Assembly: GCF_025449335.1 (NCBI RefSeq)
Contig: NZ_CP104883.1
Span: 2,596,501-2,660,500, forward strand
Reading direction: 5' to 3'
Length of the DNA stretch: 64,000 nt
DNA from: Bartonella sp. HY328
GTDB taxonomy: Bacteria; Pseudomonadota; Alphaproteobacteria; Rhizobiales; Rhizobiaceae
Made by a program: the position numbers and the translations under genes. The notes beneath the pieces were generated by a model, which was not told the DNA's origin, did no database searches, and was given only the letters and a program-made list of their open reading frames with translations. This document shows positions 15,328 to 24,634 of this stretch, piece after piece; the stretch's first letter is position 1; each line of letters opens with the position of its first letter.

Positions 15328-18300
15328 TTAAACAACTTCTTTGTCGTCCAAAATTTGTGGCTTTACCTTAAAGAACCGCAAGATAATGAGGAAGAAAACT
15401 GGCACAAACATAACAGCAAGAACTGTCGCGGTTATCATGCCACCAAGAACGCCTGTACCAATTGCATTTTGACTGCCAGCACCAGGTCCATTAGCAATCG
15501 CCAATGGCAATACGCCAAGCGAAAATGCTAGAGATGTCATTAAAATTGGTCTAAAGCGTAATTTTGCGGCTTCCAATGCTGCATCTTTAAGCGTTAGGCC
15601 CTGACCATAAAGTTCGCGTGCAAACTCCACAATCAAAATAGCATTTTTTGCCGATAGTCCGATAATGGTAATAAGACCAATTTTAAAATAAAGGTCATTT
15701 GCCATATCGCGCATCATCACGGCAAGAACACAGCCAATAATACCCAATGGAACCACCAACATCACTGATACCGGAATGGACCAACTTTCATAAAGCGCCG
15801 CAAGCAACAAGAACACGAAGAGAATAGATAGCGCAAATAAAAGGGTAGATTGCGATCCCGATTTAATTTCTTCTGCCGTTTGTCCTGTCCATTCAAAACC
15901 AAAACCTTCTGGAAGAAGTTTAGCAATACGCTCCATTTCAGCAATAGCAGCACCGGTTGTATATCCTGGTGCCGGAAAACCTGAAATGCGTACTGACGGA
16001 TAGGCGTTGTAACCAATAACCTGCGCTGGACCTTTTTTCCAATCTATATGGGCAAAGGCTGATAGTGGCACCATACCGCCATGGGTATTTTTAACATGGA
16101 TATTTAACAATTGTTGTGCGTCAAGGCGCTTGGTATCAAGTGCTTGGACAACAACTCGCTGTAAACGCCCAACATTTGGAAAATCATTAACATAAGATGA
16201 TCCCAGATTAGCCGTAATAGCTGTATTAATATCGGCAAATGTCACACCAAATGCGTTGGCTTTTTCGCGATCAATTTCAAGATGAACTTGAGCCGATTCA
16301 GGCAAACCTTGTGGGTAAACACCGGTTAAAATAGGGCTTTGATTTGCCATGGCAAGCAATTGCCCCATAGCAGCATTGAGTGGTACTTTTTCTGAACCAC
16401 CCCGATCTTGCAAGCGGAAATTAAAACCATCGGACGCTTCAAAGCCTTCAATAGCACCAGGTAAAACTGCCATAGCTAAAAACACATCGCTTAAGGGCGC
16501 CAATTGGCCATTTGTCCAATCAACAACATCTTGGGCTGATTGACCGCTTTTGCGCTCACTCCAATCTTTTAACGTTACAAAGATAATACCAGCATTGGGG
16601 CCAGAGCCAAAGAAACTAAAGCCGCGTACTGCAATAACGTGTTCAACTGCATCATTTGATTGTAAAGTTTTATCAATTTTTGATAAAATTTCATTAGTGC
16701 GGTTAGAACTTGCCTCTGGTGGAAGCAATGTACTTACAACAATATAGCCCTGGTCTTCATTAGGAACAAAGCCGGTTGGCAAACGCATATATGCAAAGCC
16801 CAGACCAACCACAATCGCTATATAAACGACCATAACACGACGGCTTTTAGATAAGGCAAAAGCAACTCCACCGCGATAACTATTGGTTAAACTGTTAAAT
16901 TTACGATTAAACCAACCAAAAAAACCACGTTTTTCATGATGACCTTTGGGGATAGGTTTTAAAAATGTTGCACATAAAGCCGGTGTCAGTGTAAGCGCCA
17001 AAAGTGCCGAGAATAAAATAGACACCACCATGGTAAGCGAGAATTGGCGATAGATTACACCCGTTGCGCCTGGGAAAAATGCCATTGGCACAAATACGGC
17101 TGATAAAACAAGGGTAATACCAATAATTGCGCCAGTAATTTGGTGCATGGCTTTTTGTGTTGCTTGTTTGGGTGGCAACCCTTCCTCAGCCATGATGCGC
17201 TCAACATTTTCAACCACCACAATAGCATCATCAACAAGAATACCAATGGCAAGAACCATAGCAAACATTGTCAGCACATTGATGGAAAACCCTGCTGCTA
17301 ACATGATGGCACAGGTGCCAAGCAATGCCACTGGAACAACAATGATGGGAATAAGCGTATAGCGGAAATTCTGCAAAAAGAGGAACATTACCAAGAAAAC
17401 GAGGATCACCGCTTCAATTAAGGTATGAAAAACTTTTTCAATGGATGCTGATACAAAAGGCGTTGTATCATAGGGAATGATATAACTTACACCTTTAGGG
17501 AAAAAGCTGGCAAGTTCCGCCATTTTGGCATGAATAAGTTTTGACGTTCCAAGTGCATTGCCAGAGTTTGATAATTGAATTGCCGCAGCAGCCGATGGTT
17601 GGCCATCAAGTTTGGTTGTAAAGTCATAGCCTTCTGCACCTAATTCAACACGGGCAACATCCGATAGCCTTACAGTAGATCCATCGGGATTAGCGCGTAA
17701 AATAATTGACGCAAATTCCTCTGGCGTTGTTAGCTGTCCTTTAACCAACACAGTTGCAGTAAGTTCTTGGGTCAAAGGATTGGGATCTGCACCAACACGA
17801 CCAGCAGCTACTTGCGCATTTTGTGCACGAATAGCAGCGGTCACATCGTCAACCGATAGATTTAGTCCCACCATACGATCCGGATCAAGCCAGATACGCA
17901 ATGCGCGCTCCGATCCAAAAAGCTGAACGCGACCAACACCTTCGATACGACGCAATTCACCAAGCACATTTCGGCTCATATAATCTGCAAGAGCAACATC
18001 ATCGTAAGAACCATCTGGTGAGATCAAGCTAACAAACATCATAAAACCAGTGCCAGCTTCTTCAACCTGAATACCTTGATCGACGACTGATCTCGGCAAA
18101 CGCGGTTCTACACTACGGATTTTATTTTGCACATCAACTTGCGCCTTTGCAATATCTGAACCAGTATTAAATGTTGCCGTAATTTCAAGGCCACCATTTG
18201 AATCGGTGCTTGATTGAAAATAGGCAATATTTTCTACGCCATTTAATTCTTCTTCAATCTGGCGGGTAACGCTGGCATAAATTTCTTGCGGTGAGGCTCC

Positions 18301-18450
18301 CGGATAAGCTGTCCTGATAGTTAATTGCGGCGGAGCTATTTTAGGGTATTGCATTACAGGAAGATATGGCAATGCAATAATACCAGCCAGAGTTATAAAT
18401 ATCGCTATAACAAAGGCAAATATAGGTCTTCTAATAAAAAACTGGGCCAT
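15328..18450 (-). CDS. RND multidrug efflux permease (HAE1/AcrB family)
   Basis: 1040 residues, the usual length. Starts MAQFFIRRPIFAFVIAIFIT like AcrB. Twelve membrane helices in two halves with two large periplasmic loops. The proton relay Asp pair lies in GILVDDAIVVVENVERIMAE near residue 405 and the partner Lys in LSAKNAILIVEFARELYGQG near 935. It pumps drugs, bile salts or dyes as a trimer, coupled to a fusion protein and an outer-membrane TolC-like channel. It lies 116 bases after the fusion protein gene and behind a TetR gene; the channel gene is not in the window. Close in arrangement to Brucella BepD/BepE. Confidence 0.93.
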   Translation of the reverse strand: MAQFFIRRPIFAFVIAIFITLAGIIALPYLPVMQYPKIAPPQLTIRTAYPGASPQEIYASVTRQIEEELNGVENIAYFQSSTDSNGGLEITATFNTGSDIAKAQVDVQNKIRSVEPRLPRSVVDQGIQVEEAGTGFMMFVSLISPDGSYDDVALADYMSRNVLGELRRIEGVGRVQLFGSERALRIWLDPDRMVGLNLSVDDVTAAIRAQNAQVAAGRVGADPNPLTQELTATVLVKGQLTTPEEFASIILRANPDGSTVRLSDVARVELGAEGYDFTTKLDGQPSAAAAIQLSNSGNALGTSKLIHAKMAELASFFPKGVSYIIPYDTTPFVSASIEKVFHTLIEAVILVFLVMFLFLQNFRYTLIPIIVVPVALLGTCAIMLAAGFSINVLTMFAMVLAIGILVDDAIVVVENVERIMAEEGLPPKQATQKAMHQITGAIIGITLVLSAVFVPMAFFPGATGVIYRQFSLTMVVSILFSALLALTLTPALCATFLKPIPKGHHEKRGFFGWFNRKFNSLTNSYRGGVAFALSKSRRVMVVYIAIVVGLGFAYMRLPTGFVPNEDQGYIVVSTLLPPEASSNRTNEILSKIDKTLQSNDAVEHVIAVRGFSFFGSGPNAGIIFVTLKDWSERKSGQSAQDVVDWTNGQLAPLSDVFLAMAVLPGAIEGFEASDGFNFRLQDRGGSEKVPLNAAMGQLLAMANQSPILTGVYPQGLPESAQVHLEIDREKANAFGVTFADINTAITANLGSSYVNDFPNVGRLQRVVVQALDTKRLDAQQLLNIHVKNTHGGMVPLSAFAHIDWKKGPAQVIGYNAYPSVRISGFPAPGYTTGAAIAEMERIAKLLPEGFGFEWTGQTAEEIKSGSQSTLLFALSILFVFLLLAALYESWSIPVSVMLVVPLGIIGCVLAVMMRDMANDLYFKIGLITIIGLSAKNAILIVEFARELYGQGLTLKDAALEAAKLRFRPILMTSLAFSLGVLPLAIANGPGAGSQNAIGTGVLGGMITATVLAVMFVPVFFLIILRFFKVKPQILDDKEVV

Positions 18451-18566
18451 AATGGTCTCGTTTCATCGGGGCTTATTTCGAATTTATCACAAACATTATA
18501 AATGCGAGCTATCATCAGCGTTTGATAATGTTGCGGATTTAATGATTTTATACGCCAATAAAATTT

Positions 18567-19700
18567 TTATTGGCTAATTGCGACACTAGCGCCATCTTTG
18601 ATTTTTGCGCCACCATCGGTAATGATTTTCTCTCCGCTTTTAATGCCATTGTGAACAATCCAATTATTGTTAAAGACTTGACCAAGCGTAACAGCGCGTA
18701 AATGCGCAACATTTTTCTCATCTACTACATAAACTTGAGCGTTGCCCAAATTGTCACGAATAATGGCTCGTTGCGGAACGAGAATAGCGGCACTATTCAC
18801 TGCCTGTTCAATACGAACACGCACATAAAGGCCAGCTAAAAGCTCGTCCTTCGGGTTTGGAAACTCCGCGCGCAAAGTAATTTGTCCTGTGGTTGAATCG
18901 ACTGACGCTTCCGAAAACAACAGGCGGCCTTTTTCACTGTAAGGTGTGCCATCATCAAAAACCAGTTGTACACTGGCTTCCCCTGGGGCTGGGCTTTCAA
19001 GATCACCAGCATCTAAGCTGCGGCGAAGTTCACGCACGGCATTGGAAGACTGGGTAAAATCAACATAAACAGGGTCTAGCTGTTGAACCAAAGCAAGGTG
19101 ATTAGCATCGCTTGGGCTAACCAAAGCGCCTTCCGTTACTAAGGCACGACCAATACGGCCGGATATTGGTGCACGCACTTCCGTGTAGCCAAGATCCAAT
19201 TTTGCCGCATCAAGTGATGCTTGTGCTAGGGCAACATCCGCCTCAGCTTGCGCAAGAGCTGCAACCGCATTATCATAATTGGTTGTCGATGTAACCTCAC
19301 GCTCGCGCAATTGCGATTGACGCTCGGCAAGTTGCTTGGCATTTAATTCAACAGCTTTGGCGCGCGCCAGTGAAGCCTCGGCACTTGCAACGCGCACGCG
19401 AAATGGCATAGGATCGATACGGTAAAGAACATCACCTTCTTTTACTGTGCTGCCTTGGGTAAAAACACGCTCAACCACAATACCAGAAATGCGGGGACGC
19501 ACTTCGGCAACTCTTGTTGGTGCAACCCGGCCGGGTAATTCAGTAACAACTGGTACCGATTGTGGTTTGACAACAACAATATTAACTGCAGCAGGAGGGG
19601 GAGCTTCACCACCTTGTTCTTGCGCATAAAGTCCGTAGGATGACGTGCTTAAAAGTAAGAATGGTAAGACAAGTTTGATTAAAAAAGCTGGGGGACGCAT
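18567..19700 (-). CDS. RND efflux periplasmic adaptor (membrane fusion protein)
   Basis: 377 residues. N-terminal signal or membrane anchor LIKLVLPFLLLSTSSYGLYA, a lipoyl-like hairpin with VRPRISGIVVERVFTQGS, an alpha-helical hairpin of about 100 residues (ASLARAKAVELNAKQLAERQ onward), beta-barrel and membrane-proximal domains with GRIGRALVTEGALVSP and RAIIRDNLGNAQVYVV. It bridges the RND pump to the outer membrane channel. First gene of the pump operon; the spacer upstream carries a 9-bp inverted repeat fit for the adjacent TetR repressor. Confidence 0.92.
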   Translation of the reverse strand: MRPPAFLIKLVLPFLLLSTSSYGLYAQEQGGEAPPPAAVNIVVVKPQSVPVVTELPGRVAPTRVAEVRPRISGIVVERVFTQGSTVKEGDVLYRIDPMPFRVRVASAEASLARAKAVELNAKQLAERQSQLREREVTSTTNYDNAVAALAQAEADVALAQASLDAAKLDLGYTEVRAPISGRIGRALVTEGALVSPSDANHLALVQQLDPVYVDFTQSSNAVRELRRSLDAGDLESPAPGEASVQLVFDDGTPYSEKGRLLFSEASVDSTTGQITLRAEFPNPKDELLAGLYVRVRIEQAVNSAAILVPQRAIIRDNLGNAQVYVVDEKNVAHLRAVTLGQVFNNNWIVHNGIKSGEKIITDGGAKIKDGASVAISQ

Positions 19701-19739
19701 GAGGATATACCTGTTATTTGGGGAGCTTCATAAAGGTGA

Positions 19740-19772
19740 TACTTTTACTCAAGTAAATATTTGGTAAAAGTA
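19740..19772. promoter_or_regulatory. inverted repeat, candidate TetR operator of the efflux operon
   Basis: TACTTTTAC at 19740-19748 and GTAAAAGTA at 19764-19772 are perfect 9-bp inverted arms, 40 bases upstream of the fusion protein start. The placement suits a repressor site for the TetR-type protein encoded next door. Confidence 0.6.
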
Positions 19773-19839
19773 AAATTTGCAAGTTAATTAGAATTTTACA
19801 ACTCGTTAAAATAAAATGAAAAAATCAGTCTAACGCATT

Positions 19840-20388
19840 TTAAGCTTCATTTTTTGCCAAATCATCAATGCAATCTAGCAGTATTTGGCGTTGATCTTCA
19901 CTCCAAGGAAAAACCCCGAGCATTTCAAGACTGCATAATCCGTGCATAGCCAAATAAGCTAGGGATAAATTGGGTTTCTCTAAGTTTTCTATGTTGAGAT
20001 CTTTTATATCCTTCCAAATATATTGGATGATTTGTTCACGGATAGCTTGGTGGTTTGCCATGCTTGCACAAATGGCAAGACTAACGGCGCGTTCATTGTC
20101 GCCACAATGACGCCTAATCACCTCAATATTAGCCGACATGAGCGACATGCCTTTGGATTGTTCATCTGCGACTATTTGATCATAGCATGAAAAATGACGT
20201 TTGATGAGCGCACTGATTAAGGCTTCTTTGGATTTAAAATCATAAAGCACTGTCGCCTTACTAACGCCAGCTTTATTAGCAACAGCTTCAACAGTTAACT
20301 TAGCAACGCCGCTTTCTATGACAACCGCTTCAACAGCATCTAAGATCTGGTTTTGATCTATACTGCGTTTACGACCCATTCTTTTCAA
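19840..20388 (-). CDS. TetR/AcrR-family transcriptional regulator
   Basis: 182 residues. The first 55 form the TetR helix-turn-helix: RSIDQNQILDAVEAVVIESG, then LTVEAVANKAGVSKATVLYDF with recognition helix, followed by KSKEALISALIKRHF. The C-terminal ligand domain is variable. It is upstream of and co-oriented with the efflux genes, with its own palindrome CAACCGGTTG at 20437-20446 in front. Likely represses the pump until a substrate binds; inferred from place, as with BepR and AcrR. Confidence 0.9.
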   Translation of the reverse strand: MKRMGRKRSIDQNQILDAVEAVVIESGVAKLTVEAVANKAGVSKATVLYDFKSKEALISALIKRHFSCYDQIVADEQSKGMSLMSANIEVIRRHCGDNERAVSLAICASMANHQAIREQIIQYIWKDIKDLNIENLEKPNLSLAYLAMHGLCSLEMLGVFPWSEDQRQILLDCIDDLAKNEA

Positions 20389-20436
20389 CCTATCAATTTA
20401 TGCGAATTTATATTTAAACTTGTGTTTATATATTTC

Positions 20437-20446
20437 CAACCGGTTG
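20437..20446. promoter_or_regulatory. palindrome CAACCGGTTG, candidate autoregulatory operator
   Basis: Perfect 10-bp palindrome about 50 bases upstream of the TetR gene start. It is near where its promoter must lie, so autorepression is plausible but not shown. Confidence 0.4.
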
Positions 20447-20745
20447 TTTATAAAAAAAATCGCAATTTGTCAATGCTGGATTAGAATATCCTTTATCCTT
20501 TTAATGGGCGATTTTAAAATGGAAACCTGATATAAAACAATTATAAATTGCTTTAAATGCAACAAACAGACTTTATTGAAAATGTATATTGAACAAAATA
20601 TTTATTCTAAAATATTGCATAATTTCAGCAAAAAATTCTATTTTATCATAAAATATTAAAATTTTTAAAATGTTAATTGCTTTAAATTTAAAAAATATAT
20701 TTTATCATAAAAATATTAAATCCAACAACCTTTCGGTAAAAAGAT
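20447..20745. other. very AT-rich intergenic region with a direct repeat
   Basis: About 300 bases between divergent genes. The sequence ttttatcataaaatattaaa at 20641-20660 returns with one extra A at 20700-20720, 59 bases apart, ending about 25 bases before the next start. The repeats may be binding sites for a regulator or for a nucleoid protein. No small gene was recognised. Confidence 0.5.
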
Positions 20746-21858
20746 ATGAACAACCACATGACCTTTCCTTCCCTTAATGCTCCAAGTCTTTGTACACGCC
20801 ACTGGTTGGTAGAGGCTATTGAATGTCTTGAAGCGGAAGCCAGCCGCTCAGCCGATACTCATTTGCTACGCTTAGATTTGCCAAGTTGCAATGGCATTAC
20901 CCTTTATTTGAAGGATGAATCAAGTCATTCAACTGGCAGCTTGAAACATCGTTTAGCGCGTTCGCTGTTTCTTTATGCTTTATGCAACGGCAAGGTAGGG
21001 CCACAAACAGCAATTATTGAAGCATCAAGCGGCTCAACCGCTGTATCAGAAGCTTATTTTGCTAAACTGTTAGGCCTGCGCTTCATTACCGTTGTACCGC
21101 GCACCACATCCATTGAAAAAATTGCTGCGATTGAATTTTACGGTGGGGAAGTTCATTTTATCGATGATCCAAAGAGCGTTTATAAAACAGCACAAGATCT
21201 AGCTAATAGACTAAATGGCTATTATATTGACCAATTTACCTATGCCGAGCGTGCAACCGATTGGCGCGGAAATAATAATATTGCCAATTCGATTTTCTCA
21301 CAATTAAGCCTTGAAAAAAATCCTATACCTGATTGGATCGTTGCAAGTGCAGGTACTGGCGGCACATCCGCAACCCTTGGCCGCTATATCCGCTATGGTC
21401 GCTACCCTACCCGCCTTTGTGTTGCAGATCCTCAAGGCTCGGTATTTCACAAACATTACATGGACCGTTCCATTCAAGAAATTGACGGTTGCAATTCGGT
21501 TATTGAAGGTATTGGTCGTGCAAGGGTGGAGCCATCATTTTTGCCTGATGTCATTGATCGCATGATTGCAGTCCCTGATGAAGCAAGCCTTGCGGCGATG
21601 CGTGTTATCAGTAAACTTATCGGTCGTAGTTGTGGTGGCTCTACTGGTACCAATCTTTGGGCAGTTGGGGAAATTGTTTCTGACATGATTAAAAACAATC
21701 AAACCGGCAGCATTGTTACTCTTATTTGTGATAGTGGCGAACGCTATCGCTCTACCTATCTTGATGATAATTGGCTTGCCAAAAAGAACCTTAATATCGC
21801 TCCCTATGTGGCCGCACTGGAAGCGCTATTTATCGATGGACAAGCTTTCACCAATTAA
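20746..21858 (+). CDS. PLP-dependent cysteine synthase-family protein (Cds1-like)
   Basis: 370 residues, fold-type II PLP enzyme. KDESSHSTGSLKHRLAR near 56-72 holds the Schiff-base Lys; EASSGSTAVSEAYFAKLLGL near 93-112 is the substrate/phosphate loop; SAGTGGTSATLGRYIRYGR near 203-221 is the PLP phosphate loop; CDSGERYRSTYLDD near 327 closes the active site. The sequence resembles Cds1-type cysteine desulfhydrases more than CysK, by the KDES...STGSLKHR form and C-terminal ERY-TY. It would break down cysteine to sulfide, ammonia and pyruvate. Substrate is inferred. The CueR-like gene 90 bases downstream may be co-transcribed. Confidence 0.82.
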   Translation: MNNHMTFPSLNAPSLCTRHWLVEAIECLEAEASRSADTHLLRLDLPSCNGITLYLKDESSHSTGSLKHRLARSLFLYALCNGKVGPQTAIIEASSGSTAVSEAYFAKLLGLRFITVVPRTTSIEKIAAIEFYGGEVHFIDDPKSVYKTAQDLANRLNGYYIDQFTYAERATDWRGNNNIANSIFSQLSLEKNPIPDWIVASAGTGGTSATLGRYIRYGRYPTRLCVADPQGSVFHKHYMDRSIQEIDGCNSVIEGIGRARVEPSFLPDVIDRMIAVPDEASLAAMRVISKLIGRSCGGSTGTNLWAVGEIVSDMIKNNQTGSIVTLICDSGERYRSTYLDDNWLAKKNLNIAPYVAALEALFIDGQAFTN

Positions 21859-21948
21859 AAGCATATCAGCAATTATGATTGCATTTTTTGGCAAAACACC
21901 TAACTTTAAATAGAGTTGTTATTTAGCTCCATTTTTTAGGAGAATCGT

Positions 21949-22380
21949 ATGAATATAGGTGAAGCTGCCAAAGAAAGCGGTGTTTCTGCCAAAATGATCC
22001 GCCATTACGAGAGCATTGGACTTATTAAGGCAGCCCATCGCAGTGATGCAGGCTACCGCCATTACACAATGCAAGATCTTGATATTTTACGCTTTATTCG
22101 CCGCTCTCGCGATTTGGGTTTTTCACTTGACCAAATTAACACACTTTTGTCACTATGGCGCGAACAATCGCGCAGCTCTGCAGACGTAAAAAAATTAGCC
22201 GCGCAGCACCTAACCGAACTCGAAGACAAGATGGCAGCGTTACGAGAAATGACTGATAAATTGCGACTGTTGATTAACCAATGTAATGGAAATGATGACC
22301 CTGATTGCGCCATTATTGAAACCTTGGCAGGAAGTACCCCTAATAGCCATTGCTGCTCTTCGGCTAAGCGCTTAGATTAA
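21949..22380 (+). CDS. MerR-family Cu(I)-responsive regulator (CueR/HmrR-like)
   Basis: 143 residues. The N-terminal MerR helix-turn-helix reads MNIGEAAKESGVSAKMIRHY, followed by ESIGLIKAAHRSDAGYRHYT. A long dimer helix follows. The metal site is Cys-(7)-Cys in CNGNDDPDC near residues 112-120, the CueR spacing for Cu(I), Ag(I) or Au(I). A further Cys pair lies near the C-terminus. A good ribosome site AGGAG precedes ATG 21949. Unusually there is no copper ATPase, chaperone or oxidase beside it. Confidence 0.88.
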   Translation: MNIGEAAKESGVSAKMIRHYESIGLIKAAHRSDAGYRHYTMQDLDILRFIRRSRDLGFSLDQINTLLSLWREQSRSSADVKKLAAQHLTELEDKMAALREMTDKLRLLINQCNGNDDPDCAIIETLAGSTPNSHCCSSAKRLD

Positions 22381-22508
22381 AGGTTACCCTAAGGAAGGGG
22401 TAAGCCCGAGACAATTTGATAGTTTTTACAATCTTATATTTTGCCAAATTTCTATTTCAACTTTGTGATTATCGATGCAGCTTAGATAACTTTTTTTAAG
22501 AAAGGCCT

Positions 22509-23651
22509 ATGATGAAACAATTACTCGACATTGCTGATTTTAAAAAAGCAGCAAAGCGCCGCGTTCCAAAAATGTTTTTTGATTATGCCGATTCAGGCGC
22601 ATGGACAGAAAGTACCTATCGCGCCAATGAAGATGATTTCAAACAAATAAAATTGCGTCAAAAAGTTCTGGTTGATATGACGGGCCGCAGTTTGCAAAGT
22701 GAAATGATTGGCCAAAAGGTGGCCATGCCTGTTGCCCTTGCACCAACGGGTCTTTGTGGCATGCAATATGCTGATGGTGAGATACTTGCAGCGCAAGCTG
22801 CTGAAGAATTTGGCATACCTTTTACTCTATCAACAATGAGCATTTGCTCCATCGAAGATGTAAGATCTTCAACAACGAAACCCTTTTGGTTTCAGCTCTA
22901 TGTTATGCGCGACCGTGATTTTGTTGCCAATTTAATTGACCGCGCCAAAGCTGCTAATTGTGGCGCATTGGTGCTTACATTAGATTTACAAATATTAGGC
23001 CAGCGCCATAAAGATTTGCGCAATGGGCTTTCCGCACCACCGCGCTTTACACCAAAACATCTAATGCAAATGGCAATGCGCCCGAAATGGTGCTTTAACA
23101 TGCTTAAAACCCAAAGGCGTACCTTTCGCAATATTGATGGCCACGCCAAAGGCGTCAGTGATTTAAGCTCGCTATCTGCTTGGACGGCAGAACAATTTGA
23201 TCCCAAATTAAATTGGCAAGATGTGGAGTGGATTAAAAATAAATGGGGCGGCCCCCTCATTTTAAAAGGTATTCTTGATGCAGATGACGCCCATAAAGCA
23301 ACTGAGAGTGGAGCTGATGCCTTAATTGTTTCTAATCACGGTGGTCGCCAGCTTGACGGCGCACCCTCAACTATCAGCATTTTGCCAGAAATTATTGATG
23401 CAGTCGGCAGCAAGATTGAAGTGCATATAGATGGCGGTATTCGCTCTGGCCAAGATGTCTTAAAGGCTTTAGCTCTGGGTGCAAAAGGCACCTACATAGG
23501 CAGGCCATTTCTTTATGGCCTTGGCGCTAATGGCAAACAGGGCGTGCGTCAAGTCTTGGATATTATCGCCAAGGAACTTGACATAACCATGGCACTTTGC
23601 GGCAAACAAAAAGTAACAGATATTGATGAAACGGTTGTTTACAAACCATAA
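22509..23651 (+). CDS. lldD: FMN-dependent L-lactate dehydrogenase (alpha-hydroxy acid oxidase family)
   Basis: 380 residues. Alpha/beta barrel FMN enzyme: FDYADSGAWTESTYRAN near 24-40, PVALAPTGLCGMQYADGE near 76-93, LTLDLQ..GQRHKDLRNG near 158-175, LILKGILDADDAHKA near 250, and the active-site box SNHGGRQLDGAPSTI near 275 with catalytic His and Arg. It oxidises L-lactate to pyruvate and passes electrons to the quinone pool or, in other members, to oxygen. Substrate is assigned by overall likeness to LldD. The pyruvate would feed the PDH genes at 48813-54220. Confidence 0.87.
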   Translation: MMKQLLDIADFKKAAKRRVPKMFFDYADSGAWTESTYRANEDDFKQIKLRQKVLVDMTGRSLQSEMIGQKVAMPVALAPTGLCGMQYADGEILAAQAAEEFGIPFTLSTMSICSIEDVRSSTTKPFWFQLYVMRDRDFVANLIDRAKAANCGALVLTLDLQILGQRHKDLRNGLSAPPRFTPKHLMQMAMRPKWCFNMLKTQRRTFRNIDGHAKGVSDLSSLSAWTAEQFDPKLNWQDVEWIKNKWGGPLILKGILDADDAHKATESGADALIVSNHGGRQLDGAPSTISILPEIIDAVGSKIEVHIDGGIRSGQDVLKALALGAKGTYIGRPFLYGLGANGKQGVRQVLDIIAKELDITMALCGKQKVTDIDETVVYKP

Positions 23652-23973
23652 TCATGAATAAAACTTTTGCTTTAAATGCATAAGCAACAATAAAACGCAG
23701 ATTATTTTAGAAGAAATTTAAATTTTGCATCAAAAACATTCTGTATATATTGATATTTAAATGCATTTAAACTCAATGAAATTTTCTGCCAACCACAAAA
23801 AAGCCGCGATTTAAATTACAAAATATGTGTAACTTTCATTTTTCTGTTTATACATAATACATACTGAGAAAAATACTCTTATCGCACTTGCGATAGAGTT
23901 ATTTTTATTCAATGATGCAATTATAACTTATTGAAATAGCTTTAAATGACTTAGAAAAAAGAGGAATTTTACA
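23652..23973. other. AT-rich intergenic region before the psp-like operon
   Basis: About 320 bases without a gene. A hairpin with ACTC(T)TATCGCA and TGCGATAGAGT arms and a T-rich tail occurs at 23875-23905, 70 bases before pspA. It could be a late terminator for lldD or a leader structure of the pspA transcript. No sigma-54 GG-GC element was found here. Confidence 0.45.
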
Positions 23974-24627
23974 ATGGCTAGAGAAGGCGTTCTTGCCCGT
24001 ATGGGGCGGTTAATTGCAGGCATAACCAATGCAGCAATAGATAAAGCGGAAGGAACAAATCCTGTTGCGATTGTCGAACAAGCTATTCGGGAAATTGATG
24101 ATGCAGCAGAAGAAGCACGTCTTTCTCTTGGTCAATCAAAGGCTGAAGAATACCGCATTAAGACACGGCGTGGTGCATTAGAGACCGAACGCACTGGCCT
24201 TGATGATAAAATTCGTCTTGCAGTCAATGAAAATCGTGACGACTTAGCAAAAGCTGCCATTGCCCGCCAAATTGATCTTGAGTCACAGATCACGGCGCTT
24301 GATAAAGCGCTAAGCAATGTTAGTGAAGACATGAATGAGGGCCAACAGGCATTGCAAGCCATTTTGGCAACGCGCCGTGAGGCTGAAGAGCGATTAAGCG
24401 AATTGAAGCGGTCTTTTGCTGCCTCAAGCAAAGCTGAGGGCGGTAGTGGCAAAAATCCCCATGACAATGCTAGTGCCCAAGCAGACCGTGCTGCAAGCGC
24501 TGTTGCCCGTGTAACAGGCGTACCTAAAGGGGAAAAGAACCAATCGAGTGAGCTTGATGAACTAGATCGCTTGCACCGCGACCACGCTATCGCTGAACGA
24601 CTAGCGCGCTTTAAAACAAGCAATTGA
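23974..24627 (+). CDS. pspA: PspA/IM30-family membrane stress protein
   Basis: 217 residues, nearly all helix. The amphipathic N-terminus GVLARMGRLIAGITNAAIDKAE and the long coiled coil with KTRRGALETERTGLDDKIRL and ALDKALSNVSEDMNEGQQAL are the PspA/IM30 pattern. These peripheral proteins form rings or spirals on the inner membrane and limit proton leakage under stress. ATG 23974 follows AAAGAGGA. It is followed 7 bases later by a YqiJ-like gene and then a YqiK-like flotillin, so the three form an operon. No PspF regulator is seen. Confidence 0.9.
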   Translation: MAREGVLARMGRLIAGITNAAIDKAEGTNPVAIVEQAIREIDDAAEEARLSLGQSKAEEYRIKTRRGALETERTGLDDKIRLAVNENRDDLAKAAIARQIDLESQITALDKALSNVSEDMNEGQQALQAILATRREAEERLSELKRSFAASSKAEGGSGKNPHDNASAQADRAASAVARVTGVPKGEKNQSSELDELDRLHRDHAIAERLARFKTSN

Positions 24628-24634
24628 GGTAGAT

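Noticed and set aside
22381..22407. Imperfect inverted repeat GGTTACCC...GGGGTAAGCC after the CueR-like gene as a CueR operator
   Set aside because: The arms are not those of known CueR sites and it is placed after the gene without a spaced promoter, so it is more likely a weak hairpin.
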